64,000 bases of DNA, taken from assembly GCA_016871315.1 (NCBI GenBank), contig VFZE01000022.1, positions 1 to 64,000 on the forward strand. The letters run 5' to 3'. Origin of the DNA: Acidimicrobiia bacterium (GTDB taxonomy: Bacteria; Acidobacteriota; Terriglobia; Bryobacterales; Bryobacteraceae). This document shows, piece after piece, positions 49,048-58,410 of this stretch (positions are counted from its first letter, which is position 1; every line of letters begins with the position of its first letter). The notes under the pieces were generated by a model. That model worked only from the letters and a program-made list of their open reading frames with translations, was not told where the DNA came from and ran no database searches. Made by a program: the position numbers and the translations under genes.

Positions 49048-51894
49048 CTACTCGACAACGACAAGCAGCGGGTCGCTGGACTGTTCGCCCGCGGTGAGAA
49101 TCACCTCCGCCGGCCCCACGGCGGCACGGTCCGATACTCGCGCATTGATTTGAAACAGCCCGGCAACCTGACCCGGCGCCGCACCGCCAAAAACGATCTC
49201 GGCCGGGAATCCGCCGATCGTCATCGAGACTGGGAGGACGGGGCTTGGGAGAGGAGCCGTTGCCAGCGCGCCCTCCAAGGAAGCGGGCGTAGTCGCGCCG
49301 AGGCCGGTTGCAAAGAACACCGCAATCGAGCCTCGCGCCAAGGAACCCGGCGTTCCCGCGAACAACGCCGGCGCCGACGCCGACACCGGAATCGCCACTT
49401 CGTTCGTTGATCGCCCGTTGAACTCCATTCGAAGGCGCGCCGTGGAACCAACGGAGAACGGCAGAATCGCCGCCACCATGTCGCTGCGCGTGAACAGTAC
49501 AGGCGCGGGAGTTCCATCCACAAGGACTCGCGTTCCCGCAAGCTCACGCGTCACCGCCGTTTGATCGGCAGTGAGTTGCGCTGTTACCAGTTGCGGTGGG
49601 CCGACTCCTCCAACGAACACAGTCACAATCTGCCCGGGCGATAACGCCCCTCCCAGGAAACTGGCCGCATCCACTACACCAAACGCGCGCAGTGATGGCG
49701 GTTCCGGACGGAAATGCACCACCGGCACGTCGTGATCGGAGAAGCGCTCCGCTCGCGAATCGTCTCCGAACAGATCCACGGGAAAATCGGCGTTGACGTG
49801 CGCCACCTGGAAACGGGTGATGCGGCGGTGCATGGCGTCGCTGACAAGCACGTGATCTAGCGTCTGGGCGTTGCCGTCCTGGAGAAACGTGAATCCCTGA
49901 TCCCGCGGCACGAGCGTGGTGAGGTTTCTCAGCCTGCCGGCGCCAATGATGCCCATCACGTCTACGTAGCCGTCGGGGAAGGGAAAAGCGTTGCAGTCGC
50001 ACAGGACAACCAAAGGCTCCTCGACAGCACCGGCCAGGCGCGCGATCGCTTCCGCCTGCGCCTGCCGCTTCGCCTGCACCTCAGGCGTCTCAATGCCGAT
50101 GAGCGAGCGCGGATGCAGATTCATCGCCGTGAAGCGGAAGCTCCCGATCGAGGCCCGCAGCACCAGCGGCGGACGGTCATGCAGAATCTGCGTCGCGCCG
50201 GAGGGTGTCCGGTACGTCGCGCTCTTTTCTTCCTGCGTCACGGATACGGGCGTGATCCGCGCCGTGTTTACCAGGAACCCGACGTCGATCCCGCCCGGAT
50301 CGTTGCCCTCTTCCAGAAACGCGCGGTAGCTTGGGCCCAGTCTTGCCGCCAGCGCTTGAAGGGTCGGCAGATTCTCCACCTCCTGCACCGCGATCAGATC
50401 GGGCAGCCGCAGCGTGTCGCGAATGGCCAGCGCGATCTTTCGCAGGCGCCGCTCGAATGCTTCCGGTGTCAAAACCGGATCCGCCGTCGAGGGGTCATCC
50501 GCCGTGTCAAACAGCCGGCGCAGATTGATCGATGCCGCGGAGAACTCCTCCGGCTCCGGCGCCAGCACCGCTGCCGCGCGGTTGCCGCCTTCCACTGTCA
50601 TGCCGGCTTCAGCAAGAATGGTGTAGGTTCGGAAGCCGTAGTCCAACGGTCCCCTCACACTGCGTACCCTGGCCCCGGCCTGCACACGCAGACGCAGCCC
50701 GCTTGCATCGATGCGCAGCCGTTCCGGGTTTCCATCGAACCGGATCCCCGGCTCCCGATGCGGCCGCGCGGCGCCCTCCAGCACAGCGAAGAATATGCCG
50801 TTGGTCGAGCCTCTCGCGTTGGCTTCATCGATCGCTCCTCCCGTGGGCGCAATCACGCGCAATACGCCGGCCTCGACGCGCATCCCCTCATACCGCTCCA
50901 GAAGATCAGGGCCGCCTCCTGGGGCCAGATGCTCCGTGGTGAGCAAGATGGGCGGAGGTAGCGCGTGACCAGTCGAAATCAACTCAACCGCGGGAGAGGT
51001 GATCTCGGTCAAGGTGGGTGATTCCGGATCAGCGGCCGGACGGAATCCCGTCACCATCCCCGTCACCCGCACCAGATTCCCGACCTCGGCCTCGGCGGGC
51101 GGCGCAGAACTGGTGAAGATGAGGAGCCCTTCGGAGGTCTCCTGATCTCCATCGTCATCCGCCGGAGCGCTTTGAATGTAGAAGCCGTTACTGCGTCGCG
51201 CCGTCACGATCCCAGTCGTCTCTACACGCTGGCCAACCAGCGGCGAAGTATTGCCGCGGCCCTGAATCCGGCTGATCGTCGTCGGAATGGCCGCCGGCGG
51301 CGCCTCCAAGCAGTTCACCAGCGGACTTGCGCTGTTACGAGGGATTGGCGAGCCGACATCGAAGTCCGCGCCGTTGTTGCTTGTATCGGTGCAGCCGCGG
51401 TTGCGCCGCAAGGCGGCGGTTGTGTTCGTCAGCGCCCTTACGGGAGTACCGCGGAAAAAATCGGCCGTGCCGTAGCCGACCAGGTCGGCAATCGCGGCCG
51501 AGGAGGGCGAGTTGCCTTCCAGCGGCGTAGCGTTGCGCACCAGCGCCACCTTGGCGCTGGTGGCGCTCATCGCGATTTCTCCCGAGGCGTCCGGCGAGGG
51601 CAGATCCTGCGTTCCGCCCGTTCCCGCAGCCTGCCGCACCAGGTAATAGCGGCCCGGGGAGATCACGCCCGATAGTGCCGTCACCTGCCAGTTGCTCCCC
51701 GCAGCCGCGGCATACTGCACGGACCACCCGTTTACATTTACCGAAGCACTGCCCCGATTGAACAGCTCGATGAAATCGTTGCGCAGGGTCGCTCCCGCGT
51801 TCCCTCCTCCGCCGTAGATCTGGCTGATCACCACATCGGAGTTTTGGGGAAACAGGGACGGCGCCAGCAGCAACAGCAGCCCGTGAATCTTCAT
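49048..51894 (-). CDS. secreted LTD-endonuclease/exonuclease/phosphatase-fold protein with TIGR03437 C-terminus
   Basis: A 948-aa protein with a signal peptide (about 1-17). A lamin-tail domain follows (about 20-140: DVVISQIYGGGGNAGATLRN; IELFNRGSASVNVNGWSVQY), then an OB-like region (about 205-330). The endonuclease/exonuclease/phosphatase domain spans about 455-730, with the acidic QEVEN, NLHPRS, DCNAF and FSDHDVP motifs in order. The plan matches large extracellular nucleases of the ExeM type. The C-terminal 200 residues resemble TIGR03437 (GSIAVFFATGLGATTPASLE). It probably degrades extracellular DNA. Its stop lies 7 nt from that of the convergent transporter gene. Confidence 0.85.
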   Translation of the reverse strand: MKIHGLLLLLAPSLFPQNSDVVISQIYGGGGNAGATLRNDFIELFNRGSASVNVNGWSVQYAAAAGSNWQVTALSGVISPGRYYLVRQAAGTGGTQDLPSPDASGEIAMSATSAKVALVRNATPLEGNSPSSAAIADLVGYGTADFFRGTPVRALTNTTAALRRNRGCTDTSNNGADFDVGSPIPRNSASPLVNCLEAPPAAIPTTISRIQGRGNTSPLVGQRVETTGIVTARRSNGFYIQSAPADDDGDQETSEGLLIFTSSAPPAEAEVGNLVRVTGMVTGFRPAADPESPTLTEITSPAVELISTGHALPPPILLTTEHLAPGGGPDLLERYEGMRVEAGVLRVIAPTGGAIDEANARGSTNGIFFAVLEGAARPHREPGIRFDGNPERLRIDASGLRLRVQAGARVRSVRGPLDYGFRTYTILAEAGMTVEGGNRAAAVLAPEPEEFSAASINLRRLFDTADDPSTADPVLTPEAFERRLRKIALAIRDTLRLPDLIAVQEVENLPTLQALAARLGPSYRAFLEEGNDPGGIDVGFLVNTARITPVSVTQEEKSATYRTPSGATQILHDRPPLVLRASIGSFRFTAMNLHPRSLIGIETPEVQAKRQAQAEAIARLAGAVEEPLVVLCDCNAFPFPDGYVDVMGIIGAGRLRNLTTLVPRDQGFTFLQDGNAQTLDHVLVSDAMHRRITRFQVAHVNADFPVDLFGDDSRAERFSDHDVPVVHFRPEPPSLRAFGVVDAASFLGGALSPGQIVTVFVGGVGPPQLVTAQLTADQTAVTRELAGTRVLVDGTPAPVLFTRSDMVAAILPFSVGSTARLRMEFNGRSTNEVAIPVSASAPALFAGTPGSLARGSIAVFFATGLGATTPASLEGALATAPLPSPVLPVSMTIGGFPAEIVFGGAAPGQVAGLFQINARVSDRAAVGPAEVILTAGEQSSDPLLVVVE

Positions 51895-51906
51895 CCAGGA
51901 CTCAGT

Positions 51907-53079
51907 TTAGTCCTTGTACGGGTCGAACTCATCGGCGCCGGCCATGGCCACGCCGATCGGTTTCAGCGTGTGCAGCACCTTCACGGAAGGCGAGTGCTCC
52001 TCCAGCACCTTCGGCAGGCGCTTGTAGCAGTGCGGCGACTCATCGGCGCCCGCGCCGCGCAGCTCCACGCCTTCCCTCCTCACCCAATCGTGCATCATCT
52101 TGATAGTCACCTTGCCTTGCCGCAGCACGCGCCCCTTGCGGTCCAGCTTCCCCTTCGCCTCCATGCGGCCCATCACGCGCCCGGCGCCATGGATCGTCGA
52201 ATACAGCGAGTGGGCCGATTCCTTACTCTCGACACCTTCGAGAATCACCGAGATGTCGCCCATGCTGCCGCCGACGAAACCCTTCTGCCCGGGAAAAGCC
52301 GGCGTCGCGCCTTTGCGCACCACCCACAAGTCACGCCCCTGATGCCGTTCGCGCCAGGCGAAGTTGTGGTGGTTGTGCACTTCTTCGAGAATCCGCGCTC
52401 CCAGGATCTTCGCCACGCGGTTGCAGACCCAATCGCGGCCGCCGTATGCGTACATTCCCGCCAGCTTCATGCACTCCAGATACTCCGCGCCCAAGTTGCT
52501 CTTCACGGGAATCACGCACGGATCCACATCCATGCCGTCTTTGGCTCCGGCGGCGCGTAGGAACCAGGTCGCCGTCTTGTGACCCAGTCCGCGGCTGCCG
52601 AAGTGCACGCCGATCCAGACGCGGTCCTTCTCATCCACGAACAGATCCACATAATGATTGCCTGAGCCCACGGTACCGAGCTGTTCCCGCGCCAGCTTCT
52701 TCAAGTCGCGAACGGCTTCCATCTTCCAGGCATCTTCATAGAACAGCTCGTGGTCGACCTTTTCCTGGTTCTTCATGCCGATGCCGAAACTGATGCTGCT
52801 CCAGACATCGTCCATGATGGTCTTGATCCGCCTCCGCACCTCCCCGGCATCGGCATCGGTCAGCACCGCCTTGTTGCCGCAGGCGATGTCGTAGCCCACG
52901 CCGGACGGACTGATGCAGTCTTCGTAAGCAACCACGCCGCCGATGGGAACGGCGTAGCCTTTGTGATGGTCCGCCATCAAGGCGACCTGGTCGGCGGTTC
53001 GCGCACAGTTGCGGATCTGCCGCAGCGAACTCTCATCGACGGGATCGCCCCAGACGGGTATGCCGTCGATCCACTGCAT
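51907..53079 (-). CDS. rtcB: RNA-splicing ligase RtcB
   Basis: A 390-aa 3'-phosphate RNA ligase using GTP and manganese. Motifs include CGNKAVL (Cys ligand, about 77), VGSGNHYVDLF (about 150), GVHFGSRGLGHK (about 172), GGSMGDISVILEG (about 275) and the nucleotidylated-His region STIHGAGRVMGR (about 303). It starts at ATG 53079 with AAGGA about 8 nt upstream; the longer frame to 53349 runs antisense to the neighbouring kinase gene. No rtcA, rtcR or archease gene is next to it. Confidence 0.94.
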   Translation of the reverse strand: MQWIDGIPVWGDPVDESSLRQIRNCARTADQVALMADHHKGYAVPIGGVVAYEDCISPSGVGYDIACGNKAVLTDADAGEVRRRIKTIMDDVWSSISFGIGMKNQEKVDHELFYEDAWKMEAVRDLKKLAREQLGTVGSGNHYVDLFVDEKDRVWIGVHFGSRGLGHKTATWFLRAAGAKDGMDVDPCVIPVKSNLGAEYLECMKLAGMYAYGGRDWVCNRVAKILGARILEEVHNHHNFAWRERHQGRDLWVVRKGATPAFPGQKGFVGGSMGDISVILEGVESKESAHSLYSTIHGAGRVMGRMEAKGKLDRKGRVLRQGKVTIKMMHDWVRREGVELRGAGADESPHCYKRLPKVLEEHSPSVKVLHTLKPIGVAMAGADEFDPYKD

Positions 53080-53130
53080 GAGGGGTGTCCTTATTTTCAG
53101 GATACCGTTCCCGCGATAAGATAATCCCGT

Positions 53131-54403
53131 TTGCCTACCACCTTCAGCGCGGGACAGACCCTTGGCCCCTACGAAGTCCTTTCCCAGCTTGGCGCGGGAG
53201 GAATGGGTAAAGTCTATAAAGCCCGCGACAAAAGGTTGGACCGTTTTGTCGCCATCAAGATTCTGCCGGAGCATGTCGCCAAGCGGGAAGACCTGCGCCA
53301 GCGCTTTGAGCGCGAAGCTCGCGCCGTGGCCTCCCTGAATCATCCCCACCTCTGCGTGCTCTACGACATTGGCAGCCAGGACGGCACCGAGTACATGGTG
53401 ATGGAATGCCTGGAAGGCGAGACGCTAGCTGCACGCCTCGCCAAGGGCGCCCTCCCGCTGGATCAAGCACTCCGGTTCGCTGTCCAGATCGCCGATGCCC
53501 TCGACTGCGCCCACCGCGCCGGGGTCACCCACCGTGACATCAAGCCCAACAACATCGTGCTGACACGGGACGGGGTAAAGCTGCTCGACTTCGGTTTGGC
53601 CAAGTCCGGGTCGGCCAAGCCCGGCCCCTCCGATGCCACTCTCACGCAGGCGCTCACCGCGGAGGGCACCGTGCTTGGAACACCTCAGTACATGGCGCCG
53701 AGCAATTCGAAGGCAGGGAGGCCGACGCGCGCTGCGACATCTGGGCCTTCGGTGCGGTCCTCTACGAGATCGCCACGGGCCAAAAAGCGTTCCTTTCTAT
53801 CTCACCCAAGGCGGAATCTGCCGAAAACCAGCCGATGGCTCCGGCGAGGAGGAACTGCTCTACAAGGCCAGCGCTTCTACAGATTTTGTTAACACCGTCT
53901 CTCCGGATGGAAAGTTCCTGCTGATTGGATTTAGCGACATCATGATATTGCCGCTGGCCGGAGACCGGAAACCGGAGCCCTATCTGCAAACCAAGTACAC
54001 GGAGATGAAACCGGCATTCTCCCCAGACGGCCGTTGGGTGGCCTATGAGTCCAACGAATCGGGCCGCTACGAGATCTATGTCCAGGGATTTCCGGACAAG
54101 CGTGGCAAATGGCTGATCTCCGCTAGCGGGGGGCGGCAGGCCGCCTGGAGACGGGATGGAAAGGAGTTGTATTGGGTCAGACCGGACGGCACTTTGATGG
54201 CCGCCTCGATGAAATTGCTGAAGGCGGGAGTCAGGGCTGGCCAACCCCAAACCCTCTTCCGGATCAGTAATTGGGATGGCGCTCTTACCGCTTATCAGAC
54301 TGATGGAAACGGCCGCCGCTTCCTTGTTTACGAGCCGGAAGCCGGACAGCGCGAGTTGCCGATGGTGGTTGTGCAGAACTGGGCGGCGCGGCTGGGAAAG
54401 TAA
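53131..54403 (+). pseudogene. serine/threonine protein kinase with frameshift and internal deletion
   Basis: The N-terminal 190 residues read as an intact kinase lobe: GAGGMGKVY, VAIKIL, HRDIKPNN, DFGLAK. At GTPQYMAP (near 53700) one base is missing. The next frame carries on with EQFEGREADARCDIWAFGAV to TGQKAF near 53790. There the kinase C-lobe, the membrane helix and most of the PD40 beta-propeller are absent. The sense resumes in another frame with FYLTQGGICRKPADGSGEEE and the last propeller blades (AFSPDGRWVAYESNESGRYE) to the stop at 54403. Acidobacterial relatives are usually about 850-900 aa; here about 420 codons remain. It starts at TTG 53131. Confidence 0.8.
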
Positions 54404-54406
54404 CGG

Positions 54407-55666
54407 CTACGGCCGGTTCAGATACTTCTTATACAGCTGCGTGTGTTTGTTATCGAGGTTCACCTCGCGGCCCTTGATGAACATCTGTCGGATCTGGGTC
54501 GTTGTCTCGAGCGGATCGCCGTCAGTGAGGATCAAGTCGGCCCATTTGCCTTTTTCGATCGAGCCGAGCTTGTCCTCGACGCCCCAGATGCGTGCGGCGT
54601 TGATGGTCACCGCCTTCAGCGCTTCTTCCCTCGGCAGGCCGAAAGCGACCGCCGATGCCACCTGGTAGGGCAGATTACGGACGGCGGAGGAATCAAAGGT
54701 CCCGAAGGCGAAGGTGATACCTGCTTTGAACAGCTCGCTTGGCAACGTGAACTGACTGTCGTAGGCATCATCCTCTTCGAGCGGTGAGGCATGGGTGCCC
54801 GGCAGGATCACCGGGATAGCCTTCGCCTTGATGTCAGCCAGCGCTTGGCCCGGCTCGCGCACCTGCGCCAGCACGATGCGGATGTTCTCCTTGGCGGCGA
54901 ACTCCACGGCGTCCTTGATGGCGCGCTCGCGAACAGCGGTCATCATCACGGGTGTCTTGCGCTCCAGCACGGGAATCATCGCTTCGAATTTCAGGTCGAT
55001 CTTGAAGCCCTTCGGCGCAGCCGCCTTTGCTTTCTGATAGCGGCGTGACTCCTCCAGAAACTGGCTGAGCTTCTGCACCTGCTCTTCATACCGCCGGCGC
55101 GTCTCGGCAAACGAGGTCTGCTGCCCTTGGCCTCCTCCGAACCGGCGTCCGCCTCCGCCGCTCATCAGCGGAAAACGCAAGTGCAACGCAACGGCCGGCG
55201 AAACCGCCATCTCCTCCCATGTCCAGCCGTCCATGTGAATCAGCGCCATCTGGCCGCCGATTACGCCGCCGCCGGGCTGCGTGATCACGCTGGTGATGCC
55301 GTTGGAGCGCGCCACCGGAATATGTTCGCTGGCCGGATTGATGGCGACGATGGTGCGCAGCTGCGGATTGAAATCGCCAAGCTCGGTGGCATCCTGCGTC
55401 TCGCGGACCGAACTGATCTCGGTCAACCCGACCACGGTCGCCGAATCGATCATGCCGGGATAAAGATGCAGGCCCTTGGCCTCCACCAGCTTGGCCCCCT
55501 TCGGCGCCACAACTTTCGCGCCGATCTCGGCAATCACGCCATCCTTGATCACCACGGAGCCGGTCAGCTGCGGCCCCGTGATGGGATGAATGGTGGCGTT
55601 GCGGATCACCACGTCCTGAGCCAGCAGCCCGCAGGCGGCGATCAGTAAGGAGAGGAAAAGGTTCAT
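54407..55666 (-). CDS. amidohydrolase-family protein lacking the HxH metal motif
   Basis: A 419-aa exported protein (signal peptide about 1-16). It has the amidohydrolase frame: a beta-sandwich start (VVIRNATIHPITGPQLTGSV), a TIM-barrel middle and the closing motif LGSIEKGKWADLILTDGDPL. At the position where active enzymes have HxH after PGxID, it has PGMIDSATVVG, and the barrel lacks the usual histidines. It is probably not a classical metal-dependent hydrolase. It is last of three genes with 4-nt overlaps (55663-55666). Confidence 0.8.
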   Translation of the reverse strand: MNLFLSLLIAACGLLAQDVVIRNATIHPITGPQLTGSVVIKDGVIAEIGAKVVAPKGAKLVEAKGLHLYPGMIDSATVVGLTEISSVRETQDATELGDFNPQLRTIVAINPASEHIPVARSNGITSVITQPGGGVIGGQMALIHMDGWTWEEMAVSPAVALHLRFPLMSGGGGRRFGGGQGQQTSFAETRRRYEEQVQKLSQFLEESRRYQKAKAAAPKGFKIDLKFEAMIPVLERKTPVMMTAVRERAIKDAVEFAAKENIRIVLAQVREPGQALADIKAKAIPVILPGTHASPLEEDDAYDSQFTLPSELFKAGITFAFGTFDSSAVRNLPYQVASAVAFGLPREEALKAVTINAARIWGVEDKLGSIEKGKWADLILTDGDPLETTTQIRQMFIKGREVNLDNKHTQLYKKYLNRP

Positions 55667-56997
55667 GCGGGCCTCCTGGCCGCCGGCTTGGCCGGCGCGG
55701 TTTTCTTCTGCTGCTGGCGCTGCTGCTCGGTCAGCGCCTTGCGCCGCGCCTCTTTTTCCGCGCGGTCACTCAGGTCCTTGTCGCGGTCGAAATACATCGC
55801 GCCGTCGATGAACACCTTTTGCACCTTGGCGTAGTTGGAAAGCGGATGCTTGTCGTAGATTACGAGGTCTGCATCCTTGCCGGCTTCGATTGAGCCGACG
55901 CGATTGTCCACCATTAGCTGTTTGGCCGGATTGATGGTCACCATCGCCAGCGCTTCATCCTCCGACAGTCCGCCATACTTGATCGCCTTCGCTGCTTCCG
56001 TGTTCAGGCGGCGCATCAGCTCCGCCGAATCGGAGTTCAGCGACACCAGCACGCCCTTCTTGTGCATGATGGCGGCGTTGAAGGGAATCGCGTCGTAGGC
56101 TTCCACTTTGTAGGCCCACCAATCGCTGAAGGTCGAGGCCCCGGCGCCATGCGCGGCGATCTCCTTGGCCACCTTGTAGCCTTCCAGCACGTGCTGGAGT
56201 GTGCGGATCTTGAAGCCGTGATCGTCGGCCACACGAAGTAGCATCAGAATCTCATCGGCGCGGTAGCAATGTGCGTGGACCAGGCGTTTGCCCTCCAACA
56301 CCTCCACCAGCGGCTCCAGCTTCAGATCACGGCGCGGCGGAAGCGTATTGCCGCCCTTTGCCCGGTGGTCGTTCCATTCAGCCTGGTAAATCTTCGCATC
56401 GGTGAAGGCTTGCCGGATTACGTCCTCGACGCCCATGCGTGTGGCCGGATAGCGCGGTACCGCGCCCGGCTGCAGATTGTCGGCATCGCCGCGGCGCTTC
56501 GGATTCTCTCCCAGCGCGAACTTGATGCCCGGCTTTGCTCCTTCAAACAACAGCCCGGCAGTGTCCTTGCCCCAGCGCATTTTGATCACGGAGCATTTCC
56601 CGCCGATCGAATTGGCGCTTCCGTGCAGAATGTTGGCTGTCGTGACGCCTCCGGCCAGCGCCCGATAGATCGATACCTCCTCCGAGTTCAGCACATCCTC
56701 AATCCCCACCATCGAGGAGACCGACACGCTGCCTTCGTTAATCGATTCAGCAGCAATGTGCGAATGGCAGTCGACGATGCCGGGAATCACGTATTGTCCG
56801 CCGGCGTCGACAACCTGCACGCCCGGCGGCGCCAGGATCTTCTCGGCGACCTCCACGATCTTGCCGTCGCGAATCAGGATCGAGCCGTCCAGCCGCCCCT
56901 TGGTCACGGTGATGATCTTGCCGTTCTGAATCAGAACATCGGCGCCGAATGCGGCGAGGGGAGCCAGTAGGACCGCCCATCGAAGTGCTTTTTTCAT
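55663..56997 (-). CDS. exported amidohydrolase (imidazolonepropionase-like)
   Basis: A 444-aa protein with a signal peptide (about 1-19). It carries the metal motif PGIVDCHSHIA (about 73-83) and barrel residues LVHAHCYRADE and TLQHVLEGYK. The catalytic Asp region is VSLNSDSAEL, and the closure is VGSIEAGKDADLVIYDKHPL. A Lys/Ala/Pro-rich tail follows. Of the three tandem genes only this one keeps the HxH ligands. It likely hydrolyses a cyclic amide or dipeptide-like substrate in the periplasm; the specificity is unknown. It overlaps both neighbours by 4 nt. Confidence 0.85.
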   Translation of the reverse strand: MKKALRWAVLLAPLAAFGADVLIQNGKIITVTKGRLDGSILIRDGKIVEVAEKILAPPGVQVVDAGGQYVIPGIVDCHSHIAAESINEGSVSVSSMVGIEDVLNSEEVSIYRALAGGVTTANILHGSANSIGGKCSVIKMRWGKDTAGLLFEGAKPGIKFALGENPKRRGDADNLQPGAVPRYPATRMGVEDVIRQAFTDAKIYQAEWNDHRAKGGNTLPPRRDLKLEPLVEVLEGKRLVHAHCYRADEILMLLRVADDHGFKIRTLQHVLEGYKVAKEIAAHGAGASTFSDWWAYKVEAYDAIPFNAAIMHKKGVLVSLNSDSAELMRRLNTEAAKAIKYGGLSEDEALAMVTINPAKQLMVDNRVGSIEAGKDADLVIYDKHPLSNYAKVQKVFIDGAMYFDRDKDLSDRAEKEARRKALTEQQRQQQKKTAPAKPAARRPA

Positions 56998-58376
56998 TGG
57001 ATTGCCTCCGTACGGGAAGAAGTTGGCGGCGTAGATTCCGGCGCCGGATCGTACTTCACACCATCGATCAAGACAAACTTGACCTTCGTGCTTTCATCAA
57101 ACAGACTGCCGCCGGTGATCACCAGGTTGGCGATCTTGCCCGGCTCAATACTCCCGATCCGGTCCCCGACGCCGTAGATCTCCGCGGCGGCGAGCGTCAG
57201 CGCGCGCAGCGCCTGTTCCTCGCTCAGCCCGGCGGTGATCGCTTTCCGCACGGCGGCGCGCACATCGGCGGGCCGCTCCAGCCCGCCGGAGTAGAACGCG
57301 AAGGCTACGCCGGCCTTGGCCAGAGCCGCCGGACTGCCCGGGGCTTTTTCGCGAAGCTCGAGCGTGCGCAGGGAATCGCGACGCTCCGGATCGGACTCAC
57401 GCGGCCGCTCCGGCCAGCGAAGATCGATGAGAATCGGCGTGGATGTCTTCTTCAGCAAATCGGCGGCGCGATAGGATTCATGGCCGCCATAAAGCACCGC
57501 TTTGCGCTTCAGTTCGGCGGCGAAACGGATCATGCGATCGATCTCGACGGCGCGCGTGGCGGGAAGCAGCATTCTCGGCGATTCAAGCACTCCTTCCAGC
57601 GCCCGGTCATAAGCGGGCCGCCGCGAACCGCGCGGGTTGGCCTGATAAGCCTTCAGAGCCGCCTGGTAGTGGTCCGCGTCGAGGTAGACCTGGCGGATGT
57701 AGGCAATCACGCCCATCAGTGAACCGGGAAAGCTGGAAAAACTGCGCACCGTCAGCGAATGATACTGACCCGCCGGCGCGGCTACCACCATCTGCCCGGG
57801 CTTGTCACCCGCCAGATTGATTACGGCTCCTTGCCCCGCGAAAATACCCGAGGCTGGATACGTCACAGAGGTCGTGAAACCGGCGCTGCGTGCGGCGGCA
57901 ATCGAGCGATCGGTGGCGCGAACAAGATCCTGTGCACGCACCCAGCTGGAATTCGAAGGCCGGTCCTCCGGACCGCGTGCGGGCGGCGCCGCGGGAGCTG
58001 GTCCGAGGATCGGCACAGGCCCCGGAGAGGGATCGGCTAGTGGCGACGGCGCATCCAAGGACGGCGTACGTCCGCCGGCGCCGGCGGCGCCGCTTGGCGC
58101 GCCGGGGATGCCCCAGCGGCTCAGCGCGTCGATCAATCCAGGATAAACGGTCAGCGAGTTGCCGTCGATCACCCACGCGTCTGCGGGGATCGCGACATTG
58201 GCTCCGACGGCTTCAATCAGCCCGTCGCGCACCAGGACGGTCCCGCCCTGGATCGGCGGTCCTGTTGCGGTGTGGATCCGCGTGTTCCGGATCGCGATCA
58301 CCCCGGGAACTTCCGCCTGGGAAATGCCGGTAAGGCAGCCCACGGCGGCAAGGTAAAACAGAATAGTGTTTCTCAT
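56994..58376 (-). CDS. amidohydrolase-family protein lacking the HxH metal motif
   Basis: A 460-aa protein, first of the three-gene set, with a signal peptide (about 1-21). It keeps the beta-sandwich (VIAIRNTRIHTATGPPIQGG) and the closing motif GSIEPGKIANLVITGGSLF. At the metal site it reads YPGLIDALSRWG, without histidines. A Pro/Ala/Gly-rich insertion lies at about 95-145. ATG 58376 is used. It diverges from purM with only 34 bp between start codons. Confidence 0.8.
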   Translation of the reverse strand: MRNTILFYLAAVGCLTGISQAEVPGVIAIRNTRIHTATGPPIQGGTVLVRDGLIEAVGANVAIPADAWVIDGNSLTVYPGLIDALSRWGIPGAPSGAAGAGGRTPSLDAPSPLADPSPGPVPILGPAPAAPPARGPEDRPSNSSWVRAQDLVRATDRSIAAARSAGFTTSVTYPASGIFAGQGAVINLAGDKPGQMVVAAPAGQYHSLTVRSFSSFPGSLMGVIAYIRQVYLDADHYQAALKAYQANPRGSRRPAYDRALEGVLESPRMLLPATRAVEIDRMIRFAAELKRKAVLYGGHESYRAADLLKKTSTPILIDLRWPERPRESDPERRDSLRTLELREKAPGSPAALAKAGVAFAFYSGGLERPADVRAAVRKAITAGLSEEQALRALTLAAAEIYGVGDRIGSIEPGKIANLVITGGSLFDESTKVKFVLIDGVKYDPAPESTPPTSSRTEAIQ

Positions 58377-58410
58377 GGCGCACTCGCTATTATAGGTATT
58401 CCAAACCAAA
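58377..58410. promoter_or_regulatory. 34-bp divergent intergenic region (amidohydrolase operon / purM)
   Basis: An AT-rich spacer with CTATTATAGG at its centre between two divergent start codons. Promoters for both genes must overlap each other or lie inside the opposing coding sequences, so at least one transcript is probably leaderless or very short-leadered. Confidence 0.45.
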
